DNA of 64,000 nucleotides from Rutpela maculata (GCA_936432065.2 OW386289.2:134466015-134530014); one strand, 5' to 3'; counted from the first letter of the stretch, positions 12,112 to 23,276 are shown. The notes: generated by a model not told the origin, from the sequence alone. Made by a program: numbers and translations.

Positions 12112-13612
12112 TTTCCTTATGGGTTGCGGTGCCAGAGGCGCCGCCGTGCTGAAGCTTAAGCTTATTGTACCCCATTAGTCCCGCTCCTTTCCAAAAGGAG
12201 AGCTTACGGTCAATGGGAGCTCTGGCTATTTCTTCCGGGGTCATGATTGGTCCCCCGAAGTTAATAATAAAACCTCCCAGCCACCAAGGCTAGGCATTCA
12301 CATAGTATGTGGTGAGGAGTTTCCTCATCCTCACCACATATCCTGCATTCTGGATTATCCTTCACACTTATCTTGGTTAGGTATCTATTTAGTGTGCAGT
12401 GTCCTGTTAAGATTCCTACTTCACATCTCAGCTGTTTTCTGCTTAGCTTTAGCAATTCGTTAGTCAGTGTCTTGGATGGCCCGCCAGTGATGAACATACG
12501 TGACTGTCTCATATTTGGCGCCCCGGTCTAATACAAGTTATGTTTCTGACTTAATAGTTCCTTTACCATTCCTCTTGCGGTATTGTAAGACTTCCTGCAG
12601 GATGGCTCGGGTCCCATTAAGGCTGTTTTTGAGGCCTTCTTTGGCCAGCTTATCTGCTTTTTCGTTACCTTCATTGCCCTAGTGTCCTCGGGTCCACTCC
12701 AGTTGTATACTGTTGTGTTCCGCCAGTTTCATCAGGGATTCAAGGCAGTCCATTATCGTTTTGGAACGTATCTCTACTGCATTCAGAGCTTTGAGAGATG
12801 CTTGACTGTCAGTGATGATGCGGATTCTTTTATCAGTATATGACCTCTGTAAGATTTCTTGTGCACAGATTTCTTTAGCTGTGACTCTGCTTGGAACACC
12901 GTTGCGGTGCTGCCCAGGTTCAGACTAATATCTGCCGCTGGTTGGTCCCCCGTAACACCTGCTCCAGTACTACTTGACGTTTTTGATGCGTCAGTATACC
13001 ATATGGTATCATTTGGATGTCTTCGCAGTTGCCTCGTTTCTTCCTCTTCCCTATCGGGTATGTACCCTGAAGGTCTTTGTGAAGTTGTGGCTTGTGCTGA
13101 TTCTATCTGACAGTATTATCCAATAGTCGATTTTTTTGTATTTGTTGGAATATTTCGGTATGGTATCCTATTCTTGGAATGATCCCATGTCCGTTTGTTT
13201 TCAGCCTGTTCGCCGCTAACAGTGCCTCACTATCTCCAATTAAATGTAGTGGAGGCAGGCAAAGTAGTGCTCCCATGGCTGCGGTAGGCGTTGTTGACAT
13301 CACTCCCGTCATGCCTAGACATGCCAGTCTTTGTACTTTTCGTAGTTTTCTCAATGCCTCCCCTTTTCCGGCTTTATGCCACCAGATCAGAGAGGCATAG
13401 ATTATTATTGGTACTACAACCCTTTGGTACATCCAGTGCACCATTCTTGGTTGTAGTTTTTACCTACCATTCTCCTGCTAGCCCATAAGGCCCGCGTAGC
13501 TTTGGTAGTTACTATATCTAGATATGCACTGAAGTTTAATTTGGTGTCTAGAATCAAGTATTTGACTTCTCTGTAGTTGCTAATATGATTACAATCTTTC
13601 ACAAAGTTTTTA
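12112..13612 (-). pseudogene. 5'-truncated LINE: RT C-terminus, RNase H, zinc-knuckle tail
   Basis: Reading right to left on the minus strand: a palm/thumb stretch (VKYL, LDTKLNFSAYL, then ATRALWASRRMVGK); QRVVVPIIIYAS; LRKVQRLACLGMTG (about 13350); and LPPLHLIGDSEALLAANRLK. A decayed RNase H region follows, then LLKLSRKQLRCEVGILTGHC with CRICGEDEETPHHILCEC (a C-x2-C-x8-H-x4-C-like motif, about 12320). The frame is broken several times. The 3' end is the A-run seen as GGTTTTTTTTCC near 12105-12115 on the + strand. The domain order and an RNase H after the RT place it with the I/R1/LOA-type LINEs. A closely related copy lies on the + strand at 48147-49525. Confidence 0.85.
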
Positions 13613-14255
13613 TTTCAATTTCATCATTATTATCCTATCCATAAATGATGTTTTGTTTTATTATGAAAAATATGTTGCCATAGACATAAGCGAATAATTT
13701 ATTTGTCCAAAATCAGTAAACAAGTTGTATGAGAGTTACTTCGATATAACGTAAAATGTGCGTTCGACAGTTCTGAAAATTGTGAAATTAAAAATTGTAC
13801 AAGTTTCAAGATCGCATTTTATGACTTTGGAGTTACTGGAGAATACCTTCTAAAAACTAGTAGTAACTAGTTCTTCGGCATTTAACGACTTGCTAAAACA
13901 TTGTTTGTCTTAATTAATAATGAGATTTAATTGTGAAATATGAATGAATGTGATTGATTTTCTAATCTTAATCGAAAACAGTAGTCGTTGTAGACAGGGG
14001 TAATATATTGGCATTACCTGTTTCATAAACATTTTGTTTGAATACAGCACAATGTACTTTTGCGTGGTGCCTCAGCCAATATATTTTTTATTTTTGAGGT
14101 TTGCGATAGTATAGTATACGATAGGCCAAATCGCAGTCCAAGAATGCAATTTTTATTGCATTCGGCTAAGTGCGACTACAACTTTCGTTCGATTCCTAAT
14201 AATTGTATTACACAAATCTTAGTAGTATTTTGTAATAACCATACAGTTTAGACTT
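13613..14255. other. Non-coding DNA, no gene seen
   Basis: No recognisable coding sequence or repeat boundary was found. The short open frame at 14060-14251 has no similarity I recognise. Confidence 0.5.
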
Positions 14256-14760
14256 ATCAAAACATGTTCAAAACAAACTGAAGAACTGCTCACAAAGAAC
14301 AGGATTCAGATGAGAACCATAACAGGTCTTCTGACGGGACATTTTCCCGTTAAGAAATACCTGGATTTAATCTGAAAATTTGCTGGCGACTTTAACTGCA
14401 GACTGTGCGGTAAGGTATCAGAAACTGTAGAACATATTATACATGACTGCGAGGCGTTGGACCGCAGAACATATAATATCTACGGGCAAACACAAACAGA
14501 TCCGGAAACCATCAAAACTCGCCCATTTTCAGACCTGTATCACGTTGTCAGTGATACAGGAATATTAAAATGGGCAGTGTAAACTAAGACGGGGAGAGCA
14601 CAATAAGCCCAGGAGGCTGCAGTGCCCTCGGAGTATTCTTTACAAACGAGCCCTAGGAGGAGAGGTTTTAGTCAGTTAGAAGCTGACACTCAGACCATTC
14701 CAGTGGGATGGGCAGCCCGTGTGGGTTTCCCCTCCTCGTCCGAAGTCCAAATCTGCAACA
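14256..14760 (+). pseudogene. C-terminal end of another RNase-H-type LINE
   Basis: Translation from about 14290 gives NRIQMRTITGLLTGHFPVKK, then CRLCGKVSETVEHIIHDCEA (C-x2-C-x8-H-x4-C), then a terminal region ending at a stop near 14580. This is the post-RNase-H tail of R1/I-like LINEs and is distinct in sequence from the 12112-13612 family. One in-frame stop follows LDLI. The downstream G+C-richer stretch to about 14760 is probably its 3' UTR. It is strongly 5'-truncated. Confidence 0.72.
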
Positions 14761-16099
14761 TACTTCTTTATATATGTAATTCAAATTCCAGAACAATCTC
14801 CTTCCTAGACAATTTCTTTATTTCGATTTTTAGCTTTATTTTTACTCCACTAGAAACTTAATAAGTCGTTTAAATTGAAAAACAGCTGAAGTAATAATCA
14901 TGACTACGCTTATTCAAGTAATATTAGATATAAATATATCTCTGGGTGATACAATAAAATCGAAATTTTAGTACATCTGTCACTTGTCCCTCACTGAAAA
15001 CCGAAATTTTTTTCACGACGCGCTGTTTACGCAGTTGAACTGGTGGACCGGATACCCGATGACCAACTTCAAAGTATTATTTTATAATTTTACTTAGGTT
15101 TAGGTTTCTGAGAATTTTAATCCCTTGAGTTTTCGTTTGGAAGACCGAAACAACTGAGTTAATCGGAGTCTCATGATTCCACAAGTTTAACCAGTGTTCT
15201 GGTCGTCTTACGGGAGCTCGACAGGGACTTTTTAATGCGATTTTTCAGGAATCGTTAAGTATAGAATCCGTTATTAGTAGATAAACAAATAACAATCATG
15301 TCAAATTTCAATCCCCGCATCAAATTGACGCTCGGTTGTGAGTTCTTCTACAGTATCAATGCATGTAAGCTGTTAGTACAACCATAGTCAACTGGCTATT
15401 AGAACACAGATTTGAGCTCTATCATCTTTGAACCTCAATTAATTTGCTCAAAGTCTTATAGAAATATTGTATGAAGTTGGCCAGAAATAAATTGAAAACG
15501 GCAATTAAGTATCGACACTGTTTTAGAGTCAACCGTCCCGGGATTATTTTCTCATATCATTATTTATATCAGTGCCTATTTCTAAATATTGATATCCACG
15601 TCATATTTTGTTGTCAGTTGAAATTAAAAATATTTCACTTCACCGAGCAGGAATTCCATAAAAAGTTTCAGTGAAGCTGAAAATTTAAATGTTCATCAAG
15701 CAGATATTTACTATAATAACGCTTAGTTTTTATTTTTATAGCAAAAGAAAAATGTGATATGTGTAAATTGTTACCGTATGCCACCACCAACGCTTGCAAT
15801 AAACGTAGTAATTTATTGGTTGGAAAATATGAGAAAACGAATATGGCCATCCCTTGGTCCGAGCTGATGGGTTAATTGTTTGGGTTAGGATACAACGGAA
15901 GGTCCTAAGTATCATATCCTCTGAACCCACAACCCGACATAAGCTCTTGGTACACTGTGGTCGGTCTACCATTTACACACGATTTGTGGCTTTATTTCAT
16001 GACATTAGACTAGCCTGTTTTATTACCCGTTATGCATACCGTTTGTGTTTTACTTTGGGATTAGTTTCTGTATCTGTTATACACCTATTAGTCCAATAA
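14761..16099. other. Non-coding DNA, no gene seen
   Basis: Several short overlapping frames on both strands near 15470-16099 carry no recognisable domains. A G+C-richer patch at 15835-15990 might be part of an unrecognised repeat. Confidence 0.45.
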
Positions 16100-16430
16100 A
16101 ACTGTACCTTTTTCAACAATTGTTTGGGGAAGGGGGCATTTTTTTTATAGAAATGGAATCTGTATGATATCAAGAAGTTACATTAAATTTTTGTCCAATC
16201 TGGGAGGTGACTGTTTCTTGGAAAATAAGTTTTAATTTTGAAAAACGTTGTTTTCTTTTAAATCTCTTACTCCTTTCATCGGATCAGGTCAAACAAAAAG
16301 TCAAAATATTTGTAAATAAATTATAAATAAAACTGCAAATGCCTAAATTCGATCGGCCGTTTTGTTATTTGAAAAAAATAAAAATTGCAAAAATTTCTAA
16401 TTTTACATGAACCGAAATTACCAAAGAAAT
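16100..16430 (+). repeat. Dispersed repeat, inverted relative at 24480-24945
   Basis: CAATTGTTTGGGGAAGGGGG near 16118, then AATCTGTATGATATCA and TTTTTGTCCAATCTGGG, match the reverse complement of 24800-24935 (CAATCTGTATGTTATCAGGA on that strand). The similarity continues through a shared AATAAATTATAAATAAAACTG. No coding sequence lies within it. It is an unclassified interspersed repeat with ends undefined. Confidence 0.6.
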
Positions 16431-16744
16431 AATTAATCTTTTTTTATGAAACTTGTCATTTGATCACATTAAGATTTTGTTCTTAAATCACTCAAGTGGG
16501 TTTAACATCGCAGAAACTCGATCAAGAACCAAGGGATCAATTAAGTACTTATATTTTTATCTTTTATTAAATAAACACAGTTTCTTACAGGTCAATAATT
16601 TTCTAATAATTTTTAATTTTTACTTTACTTTATTTACTGATCAGTGGTGTTCTATTAGTTTACTAGTATACCATTCCAAAACTGAGTTTTTACATCGCAT
16701 AAACGGATAATGGAAATTCATGTGATACAATTTTCTCTCAAACG

Positions 16745-17622
16745 AAAAAATAAAAATACCCATTACAATATCAGGAGACTTCAATGCACATATAGAAAAA
16801 GACGAACAGACGAAGGAAGACGAAAGTATCATTGGAAAAACTTCTACCTCACACATGGTTTACGAAAATGGACACGCGCTGAAAAATTAAGCACATGTCT
16901 GACTAAACAATAACAAACACGTGGAGCAAAAGACAAACCTGCAAAAGACGTAAAGGAAACAACAATGCACCACATAGTACCTGAAATAGCTCTCTACTAC
17001 AGCACGAAGACTCGCAGAAGAAATACTACGAAGAAATCTAAAAACAACTGTCAGGAGAAGAATTAGACTGGATATCAATGGGTAATAAAAAATAAAAATT
17101 GCGACAAGAAAAACGTTAAAAAGGCACAAGTCACAGGTCACCAGTGAGTCCGACAGCTAAAACAGCTAAAAATTCGCCACATTAGACATCTGGACTGACA
17201 ACAAACTTCAAAAAAAGCCTAATAATGCAGCGAAACCCGTCAACAAAAGAGAATTGAACCAGCGGAAAGGAACACAAAATAGATGAATAATACTCCCTAA
17301 AAACAACGAACAAACTGAAGTACCTAGGAACAGACCTGACGAACCAATTGGAACGGAAGAAAACGATAAAGGAGAGAATCAAAACGGCATAGAGAGTCAC
17401 AGTGGCCGTTCACTGAGAAAAATAAACTATCATGGAACCTTACCAAATGTATATACATAGCCGTCAAATGGCCAACGATGACATATGGAGTCAAAAAACG
17501 TGGCAACAACAAAAGCCAACAGAAGAAGTTTTTGAGAAGAGCAGAAAGGGACATCGTCTAACTACTCACAAAAACAACAAGATGAAAACAGCGACATAAA
17601 ACATCAACACTATTAGGAGGAA
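16745..17622 (+). pseudogene. Decayed LINE, left part (endonuclease and RT C-terminal pieces)
   Basis: The translation near 16765 reads PITISGDFNAHIEKDE, the GDFNAH block of AP-type LINE endonucleases. Further right, KYLGTDLTNQLERKKTIKER (near 17320) and a YGVKK-like stretch resemble the RT C-terminal region of CR1/RTE-type LINEs. Stops and frameshifts are everywhere and the RT core between these parts is missing. The host element resumes at 23277 after the inserted I-like element, so this is one old LINE split by a younger one. Confidence 0.65.
17614..17622. repeat. Left target-site duplication TAGGAGGAA
   Basis: TAGGAGGAA here is repeated exactly at 23268-23276, immediately after the poly(A) of the I-like element. 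Joining the flanks restores a continuous old LINE. Confidence 0.9.
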
Positions 17623-17783
17623 CCTCTTTCACAGTTCGAGTCCGCGGCGTAAAGAGCGATAAACGTGCGACAGCGAGTGAAAATTAAAACCAAGTGCAAT
17701 CCATATAAATTAAGAAATTAATAATACAATTTGTGTTTAAGTGAACATAATTAGATATATCATCGTTATATCATTAATACAAC
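17623..17783 (+). promoter_or_regulatory. 5' UTR, probable internal Pol II promoter of the retrotransposon
   Basis: The element begins CCTCTTTCACAGTTCGAGTC. Full-length LINEs of this type start transcription at their own first bases, using a TCA-type initiator and a downstream element near +30. Here TCACAGTT contains a usable initiator, and AAACGTGC, about 30 bases later, resembles the ACGTG-containing downstream elements known from jockey and I factors. The promoter role is inferred from position and known biology, not demonstrated. Confidence 0.5.
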
Positions 17784-19250
17784 ATGTCTCCCCCACCAGA
17801 AGGTGAGGGAGACGCAGCTCATAAACAATTAAAACAACCATTTAATTTAGTGTCAAATTCTCAAGATAATCGGATACCCCATCAGCAATATGCCGGAATG
17901 AGTGAAGACGGAAGTAGCAGTGGTAATGTAGACTTCGACATCACCGAGAGCAATTATAATTCACGCTCTACAGGAATAGTGGACGGAAATAACACAGCAC
18001 AAAAAAGTAAGGTTTTTAATTTAGAAAAAGCCAGGTACTATTCTAACGATGTTTATGTATTTATTGAAAAAACCAACAATCAAAATATAGGACGTCTACA
18101 CCCAATGTATGTTGGACACATCTTACTTAAAAAATTAGGAATAACAAACATTACTTCCATCGAACGGGTAGGAAAGAATCGAATAAAAGTTAATGTTAAG
18201 TCCATATATGATGCTAACAAATTGGTTAACAATAATTTGTTGAAAGACGAACAACTACACGCGTATATCCCAAATAATTTACTATCCCGAAAAGGGGTTA
18301 TTAAGCATGTAGACACTATATTTCAAGAAGATTATTTATTAAATAATATTATATCACCCAACAATATAATTGAAGTCAAAAGATTCATAAGAAAAATTTT
18401 AATTGACGGGGAACCCGCTGTGGTTCCAAGACAAACAGTTTTACTTTGTTTTGAAGGAAATACGCTGCCGAATTTTGTTTATATCAATGGAGTATCTTGT
18501 CCAGTCGAGCCATATACTCAGAAAGTAGTACAATGTTATAAATGTTTATACTATGGACACGTTGCTAAACAATGCCGCTCTACCAAAACAATGTGCATAA
18601 ATTGTGGGAAAGAAAAATTAGAAAATCATACATGCAGAGACCCGCAAGACAATTTCTGCAACAATTGTAAAAATAATGAACATAAAACAATATCAAAACA
18701 GTGCCCTTTTTATGTAAAACAAAAAAAGGTAAAAACAGTAATGTCGGAAAACAATTTAACATACTTAGAAGCTAAGAAATTTGTTAATTCAAGTTATGCT
18801 AATAGCATACCGATTAGAAATAGGTATGACGTATTGGGTAACATAGACGAGAAAAATTTCCCCTCTCTCCCTATTAAAAAAACAATAAATAATAATCATA
18901 GCTACTTATCGCAACCATCTACATCTCGAGGCCAAAATGTAAATACTTATAGTTCACAACCAATACAACAGAGTAATAATAAAAAACGAAAAGCTCAGTC
19001 ACCTGTCATTATTCAGCCTAGTCAACAACCGCCCATGTTCCCGTTCATTTCAGGTCCAGAAATACCTTTGGCTCCTAACCCCTATAATACGTCAGAATAT
19101 GAAAAAACCATAAATTATCTTATCGAAAATTTTTATCAGTTGTTCCAAAATTTAATTAGTGAAACTAGTTGTATAGATGATTTAAAAAATATTAATTGCC
19201 ATGATTTTAAATCAAAAATTAACAATATATTTAACCAGAATAATGGCTAG
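17784..19250 (+). CDS. ORF1: gag-like RNA-binding protein with three CCHC knuckles
   Basis: This 488-residue protein is expected to bind the element RNA and form the ribonucleoprotein used for target-primed reverse transcription. Residues 1-80 are polar and probably disordered. Residues about 85-245 form the folded region preceding the knuckles, consistent with the RRM-like domain of I-type ORF1 proteins. The knuckles are CYKCLYYGHVAKQC (from residue 251), CINCGKEKLENHTC (from 271) and CNNCKNNEHKTISKQC (from 292; the spacing is longer than the canonical C-x2-C-x4-H-x4-C). The C-terminal 180 residues are rich in N, Q, S and P. The ATG at 17784 is the first of the frame and follows the leader directly. 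The stop codon overlaps the ORF2 start (ATGGCTAG). No frame damage is visible. Confidence 0.93.
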   Translation: MSPPPEGEGDAAHKQLKQPFNLVSNSQDNRIPHQQYAGMSEDGSSSGNVDFDITESNYNSRSTGIVDGNNTAQKSKVFNLEKARYYSNDVYVFIEKTNNQNIGRLHPMYVGHILLKKLGITNITSIERVGKNRIKVNVKSIYDANKLVNNNLLKDEQLHAYIPNNLLSRKGVIKHVDTIFQEDYLLNNIISPNNIIEVKRFIRKILIDGEPAVVPRQTVLLCFEGNTLPNFVYINGVSCPVEPYTQKVVQCYKCLYYGHVAKQCRSTKTMCINCGKEKLENHTCRDPQDNFCNNCKNNEHKTISKQCPFYVKQKKVKTVMSENNLTYLEAKKFVNSSYANSIPIRNRYDVLGNIDEKNFPSLPIKKTINNNHSYLSQPSTSRGQNVNTYSSQPIQQSNNKKRKAQSPVIIQPSQQPPMFPFISGPEIPLAPNPYNTSEYEKTINYLIENFYQLFQNLISETSCIDDLKNINCHDFKSKINNIFNQNNG

Positions 19251-22200
19251 TATACATAAAACTTATAAAATATTACAGTGGAACGCTCGTTCTGCTGTAT
19301 CGAATAAAAATAGTTTACAAATATGTTTACAAAACTATAATATAGATATAGCACTTATCAGTGAGACGTGGTTCAAACCTAATCAACAAATTAGCTTTAA
19401 AGGATACAATATTGTCCGTAAGGACAGACACGATGGTAAAGCAGGTGTAGCTGTTTTCATTAAAAATACTTTAAGTTACAAAGTCATACAAAATCTAAAT
19501 AATTTTAGCGATGACATCCTTGTCTGTGGTGTGGAAATTCCATATCATAGTGGAGAAATGTCATTTTATTCTGTCTATTGTCCACCAAATGTCGTTACAA
19601 ACAATAGCGATTGGGAAAACCTATTTCATCAAATGCCACACCCTAGCATAGTCGGAGGCGACTTTAACGCACACAACACCGCATGGGGCTCTTACAAAAA
19701 TAATCAAACAGGTCAACAAATACTACGCGCGACAGACAGTCACAATTATTTATTCTTAAACGATGGTTCTCCAACTAGGTTTACTCATAGCGATCAAAAA
19801 TCTGTAGTAGACATTACCTTCTGTTCACCGAGTATAGCAAACACAGCACACTGGCAGACATTATCAGACAATCTAGGCTCTGACCATTTTCCTATCCTTA
19901 TACACTCAGGAATAACTAAGCAAGAAGATAACATAATACATCCAAGAAATAAGTGGAATTTAAATAAGGCCGACTGGGTAAAATATGATTGTGAAGCAGA
20001 AGCAATTTTTTCTAACATTTATCCCTTTGCAACCACCGAAGAAAAATATCAATACTTCATTAACGGTATAAATCAAGCAGCAGAAGCCAGCATTCCTTGC
20101 AAAAAACCTTTTAAAGTAAGAGGGCGTCCCCCTCCACCCTGGTGGGACGAAGAATGTGAAGCAGCGGTAAATAATAGGAAAAGAGCATTAAGTAATTACA
20201 AACAAGAAAGTACATTGGAAAATTATTTAAAAACTAAAGAAGAAATGGCGCGAACAAAAAAATTTCTCAAAAATAAAGCTAGGATATATTGGAAAACTTG
20301 GTGTGCAAAATTAAATAAAAACACGTCGGCCGTAGATCTGTGGAATCAAGCTAAAAAAATAAAGAGAATTTCAGCAACTTACCAAAAATGTTATACCCTA
20401 AACTGGACCGAAGAATTTTTTAATAAAGTTGCACCAATAACTGTACCAAATAATATCAATGCCACTCCAGTTGAAAACTTCAATGCTAATAATTATAATG
20501 ATATTTTCACAGCTCCCATTTCACTTTTTGAATTGGAATACGCCCTAAAAAACGTAAATAACACAGCACCGGGTATCGATGAAATAAGGTATGCAATGTT
20601 GTACAATCTACCACTCAGTGCTAAAATATTTCTTCTCGAAATCTATAATGACATATGGTTACAAGGTAAGTCAATAGAAGATTGGAAAAACTTAACAGTT
20701 ATACCCATATTGAAACCCAACAAAGATCCCAACCTATCAGACTCATATCGGCCAATATCTTTACTATCCTGCGTCCTAAAAACGTTCGAAAGAATCATTA
20801 AATACCGGTTAGAATGGTGGATTCACAATAATTCACCCCTTCCCACTAACCAGTTTGGTTTTAAAAAAGGTTATGGAACAGAAGACGCAATATCAAGCAT
20901 AGTATCAGAAATACAAAATTGTTTTTCTAAAAATGATTATCTGGGGGCTGTTTTTCTAGATATCAAGGGTGCTTACGATTCAGTAGATCTTATAATTCTT
21001 AAAAATAAACTCATACAGTTAACAATTCCCCCAAGTGTGGCTCAAACTATCATCAATTTATTTGTCAATAGAACAGTTTACCTTCGACTACCTGATAATA
21101 ACAAAATCGGACCACGGTATGTATACTCAGGCCTGCCTCAGGGATCGGTACTGAGCCCCTTACTTTTCAACCTATATACCGCAGAATTACACAGCATAAA
21201 TAATAGTATCAATATTGTACAGTACGCAGATGATTTTTGTGTCTACACTGAAAATAGAAAATATCAACAATGCATCGATACTTTAAGCTCCGCTATGACT
21301 TCACTACAGCATTGGTTAATGGAAAATGGTCTCCAGTTGTCTCCAGAGAAATTAGTAGTTACCTTTTTTACGAGACATAACACTCCTAATATAACTAATG
21401 TTACACTTGGTACCATAAATTTCCCTGTCAAAAACGAAGTTAAATACCTAGGGATAATCTTAGATAAAAAATTATCATGGAAATCTTATATAGAGCATAT
21501 TTTATCCAGATGCATCAAGGGTATAAACTTTTTAAAAATGATTAGAGGCACGTGGTGGGGGGCTGATCCACACACGACCATTATATTTTACAGATCTTAC
21601 ATCAAATCAATAATAGATTATGGATCAGTAGTATACGGCTCTGCTAGCAAATCACTTTTACACAAATTAGACGTCTTACAAAATAGTGCACTTAGATTAT
21701 GTTTAGGGGCAATGAAATCAACCCCAGTAGAAGCATTGAGAGTAGAAGCTTTGGAACCACCATTACATTTGAGACGTCAGCTATTGGCTGAAAAAATGAT
21801 TCTAAAATCCAAAAACAAAAAATCTCTTTTAATAGACAAAATTCACAAATTAAATATATTTGACCTTACTAATAAATACTGGATTAAAAAGAGCTCTCCA
21901 CCTCTGTGCGTGGGGTACCGCGAAGTATATAAATTTTTCCAGGAAGTAGATCAAAATAATTTAAACTGTAAAAACTATGGATTTTTTGCTCTTTTAACTA
22001 AAATACCAGTCATCATACCTCAATATACTGAAATAAACCAAGTTAATAAAAATATATTGCTAAGTGTTCTTATGGAAACTCAAAATTCCTTAGAGATATA
22101 TACGGATGCTTCCAAAAATTTGGACGGCGTTGGTTGTGCATATGTTATACCGGCCTTAGGCGTACAGAGATCATATAAACTTAATGAAAATACTTCTATT

Positions 22201-22959
22201 TATAGTGCCGAGGCTATGGCTATCCTGAAAGCTTTAGAATACGTCGACAAAAATGAACATGAACAATGTACTATATTTTCGGATTCACTGTCTGTTCTTC
22301 AATGTATTGCTAACAGTCAAGTCATTAACTACACTATTCACCCGCGTATTGCTGAAATTAAAATGTTAGTAAACAAATTAAAAGAAATAGGAAGGTTAAT
22401 CCAATTTGTATGGGTTAAAGCTCATACAGGCTTAGAACATAATGAAGAAGTAGACATCATAGCAAAGAAAAGTATTAACGATGGAGAAATTTTGAACAGT
22501 GGACTGCACGTCCAAGAGTGTATAAGTATATTGGAAAAAAAAAGTAAAAATGCGTGGTCAACCTTATGGAGAGAATATAGCATAACAAATCCTACTCGCT
22601 ACACAACCATTCAGCCAGATATTCCTACTTGTTACTGGCATAAAGATTTAAAATACTCCAGAAGAGAAATAACTACAATAAACAGATTAAAATTTGGCCA
22701 CGGGTGCTACCCGGCTCACCTCAAGAAGATAGGAGTTATGGACACAGACTTGTGCGATACTTGCAATGTCACTGCAGATTTAGATCACATATTTTTTGAC
22801 TGCTTAAAGTATAAAGTAGAAAGCGATGTATTCCATAAAAAATTAAGTAATCTGAACATTTACCATCCTAATAATATCTGTCATTTATTAGCTCTAAATA
22901 AAAAACATATCTATGACGTCATACTCCAATTCCTCAAAGACATTAAAATCGACATTTAG
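19243..22959 (+). CDS. ORF2: endonuclease, reverse transcriptase and RNase H polyprotein
   Basis: The 1238-residue protein starts at the ATG at 19243, which overlaps the ORF1 stop as ATGGCTAG; the frame stays open upstream to 19201. AP-like endonuclease blocks are WNARS (residue 13), ISETW (E41), GGDFNAHN (D140, N142) and SDHFPI (D214, H215). The reverse transcriptase has GAVFLDIKGAYDSV, LPQGSVLSPLLFNLY and QYADDF (Y661-D664). RNase H has YTDAS (D955), SAEAMAILKALE (E990), FSDSLS (D1014) and WVKAHTG followed by D1071, so the DEDD set is complete. A C-terminal CDTCNVTADLDHIFFDC finger closes it. All catalytic residues are present. Together with ORF1 it would nick the target, prime on it and copy the element RNA. 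Translation is probably by termination-reinitiation or a similar coupling; that is inference from the overlap. Confidence 0.96.
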   Translation: MASIHKTYKILQWNARSAVSNKNSLQICLQNYNIDIALISETWFKPNQQISFKGYNIVRKDRHDGKAGVAVFIKNTLSYKVIQNLNNFSDDILVCGVEIPYHSGEMSFYSVYCPPNVVTNNSDWENLFHQMPHPSIVGGDFNAHNTAWGSYKNNQTGQQILRATDSHNYLFLNDGSPTRFTHSDQKSVVDITFCSPSIANTAHWQTLSDNLGSDHFPILIHSGITKQEDNIIHPRNKWNLNKADWVKYDCEAEAIFSNIYPFATTEEKYQYFINGINQAAEASIPCKKPFKVRGRPPPPWWDEECEAAVNNRKRALSNYKQESTLENYLKTKEEMARTKKFLKNKARIYWKTWCAKLNKNTSAVDLWNQAKKIKRISATYQKCYTLNWTEEFFNKVAPITVPNNINATPVENFNANNYNDIFTAPISLFELEYALKNVNNTAPGIDEIRYAMLYNLPLSAKIFLLEIYNDIWLQGKSIEDWKNLTVIPILKPNKDPNLSDSYRPISLLSCVLKTFERIIKYRLEWWIHNNSPLPTNQFGFKKGYGTEDAISSIVSEIQNCFSKNDYLGAVFLDIKGAYDSVDLIILKNKLIQLTIPPSVAQTIINLFVNRTVYLRLPDNNKIGPRYVYSGLPQGSVLSPLLFNLYTAELHSINNSINIVQYADDFCVYTENRKYQQCIDTLSSAMTSLQHWLMENGLQLSPEKLVVTFFTRHNTPNITNVTLGTINFPVKNEVKYLGIILDKKLSWKSYIEHILSRCIKGINFLKMIRGTWWGADPHTTIIFYRSYIKSIIDYGSVVYGSASKSLLHKLDVLQNSALRLCLGAMKSTPVEALRVEALEPPLHLRRQLLAEKMILKSKNKKSLLIDKIHKLNIFDLTNKYWIKKSSPPLCVGYREVYKFFQEVDQNNLNCKNYGFFALLTKIPVIIPQYTEINQVNKNILLSVLMETQNSLEIYTDASKNLDGVGCAYVIPALGVQRSYKLNENTSIYSAEAMAILKALEYVDKNEHEQCTIFSDSLSVLQCIANSQVINYTIHPRIAEIKMLVNKLKEIGRLIQFVWVKAHTGLEHNEEVDIIAKKSINDGEILNSGLHVQECISILEKKSKNAWSTLWREYSITNPTRYTTIQPDIPTCYWHKDLKYSRREITTINRLKFGHGCYPAHLKKIGVMDTDLCDTCNVTADLDHIFFDCLKYKVESDVFHKKLSNLNIYHPNNICHLLALNKKHIYDVILQFLKDIKIDI

Positions 22960-23267
22960 AATAGGCTAGTTATCCATTCCTTTGTTTTTTTCCTATTGTT
23001 ATATATTCCTTTCCTTCCGTGGTCGCACTATTTGTGTTAGTCTCTATATAATGCCTTGATAGACCCCTGGGCGAGAAGAGAGTGTCCCTGTTCATTAATC
23101 CCAAAGTCCAGTCATGACACGTGACGTAGGTTAGATGTAGGGTTTTTATTAGGTAATAGTGAATAGTCGTCGTAATAAATTAGTAGTTATAGAAATATTA
23201 AATATTTAATTTGTATCTGGCTGCATCAACTCATGTCGTAATGCCAAAAAAAAAAAAAAAAAAAAAA
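22960..23267 (+). other. 3' UTR and 22-base poly(A) of the retrotransposon
   Basis: About 290 nt of non-coding sequence follow the ORF2 stop and end in ATGCC plus 22 A residues at 23246-23267. No clean AATAAA signal stands directly before the A-run. The homopolymer is uninterrupted, another sign of a young insertion. Confidence 0.85.
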
Positions 23268-23276
23268 TAGGAGGAA
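23268..23276. repeat. Right target-site duplication TAGGAGGAA
   Basis: This is an exact copy of 17614-17622. It lies directly after the poly(A) and marks the 3' boundary of the inserted I-like element. Confidence 0.9.

Larger units (their letters stand above)
17623..23267 (+). mobile_element. Full-length I-like non-LTR retrotransposon
   Basis: The 5645-bp unit runs from just after the left 9-bp duplication to a run of 22 A residues, followed by the right duplication. It has a 161-nt leader, ORF1 (488 codons), ORF2 (1238 codons from its likely start) and a 3' UTR of about 290 nt. Neither frame is interrupted and all catalytic residues I can identify are present. Three CCHC knuckles in ORF1 plus an RNase H domain in ORF2 place it in the I superfamily; subclade (I, Nimb or related) cannot be settled by eye. 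The intact frames and duplications imply recent insertion and possible current activity. Confidence 0.95.
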
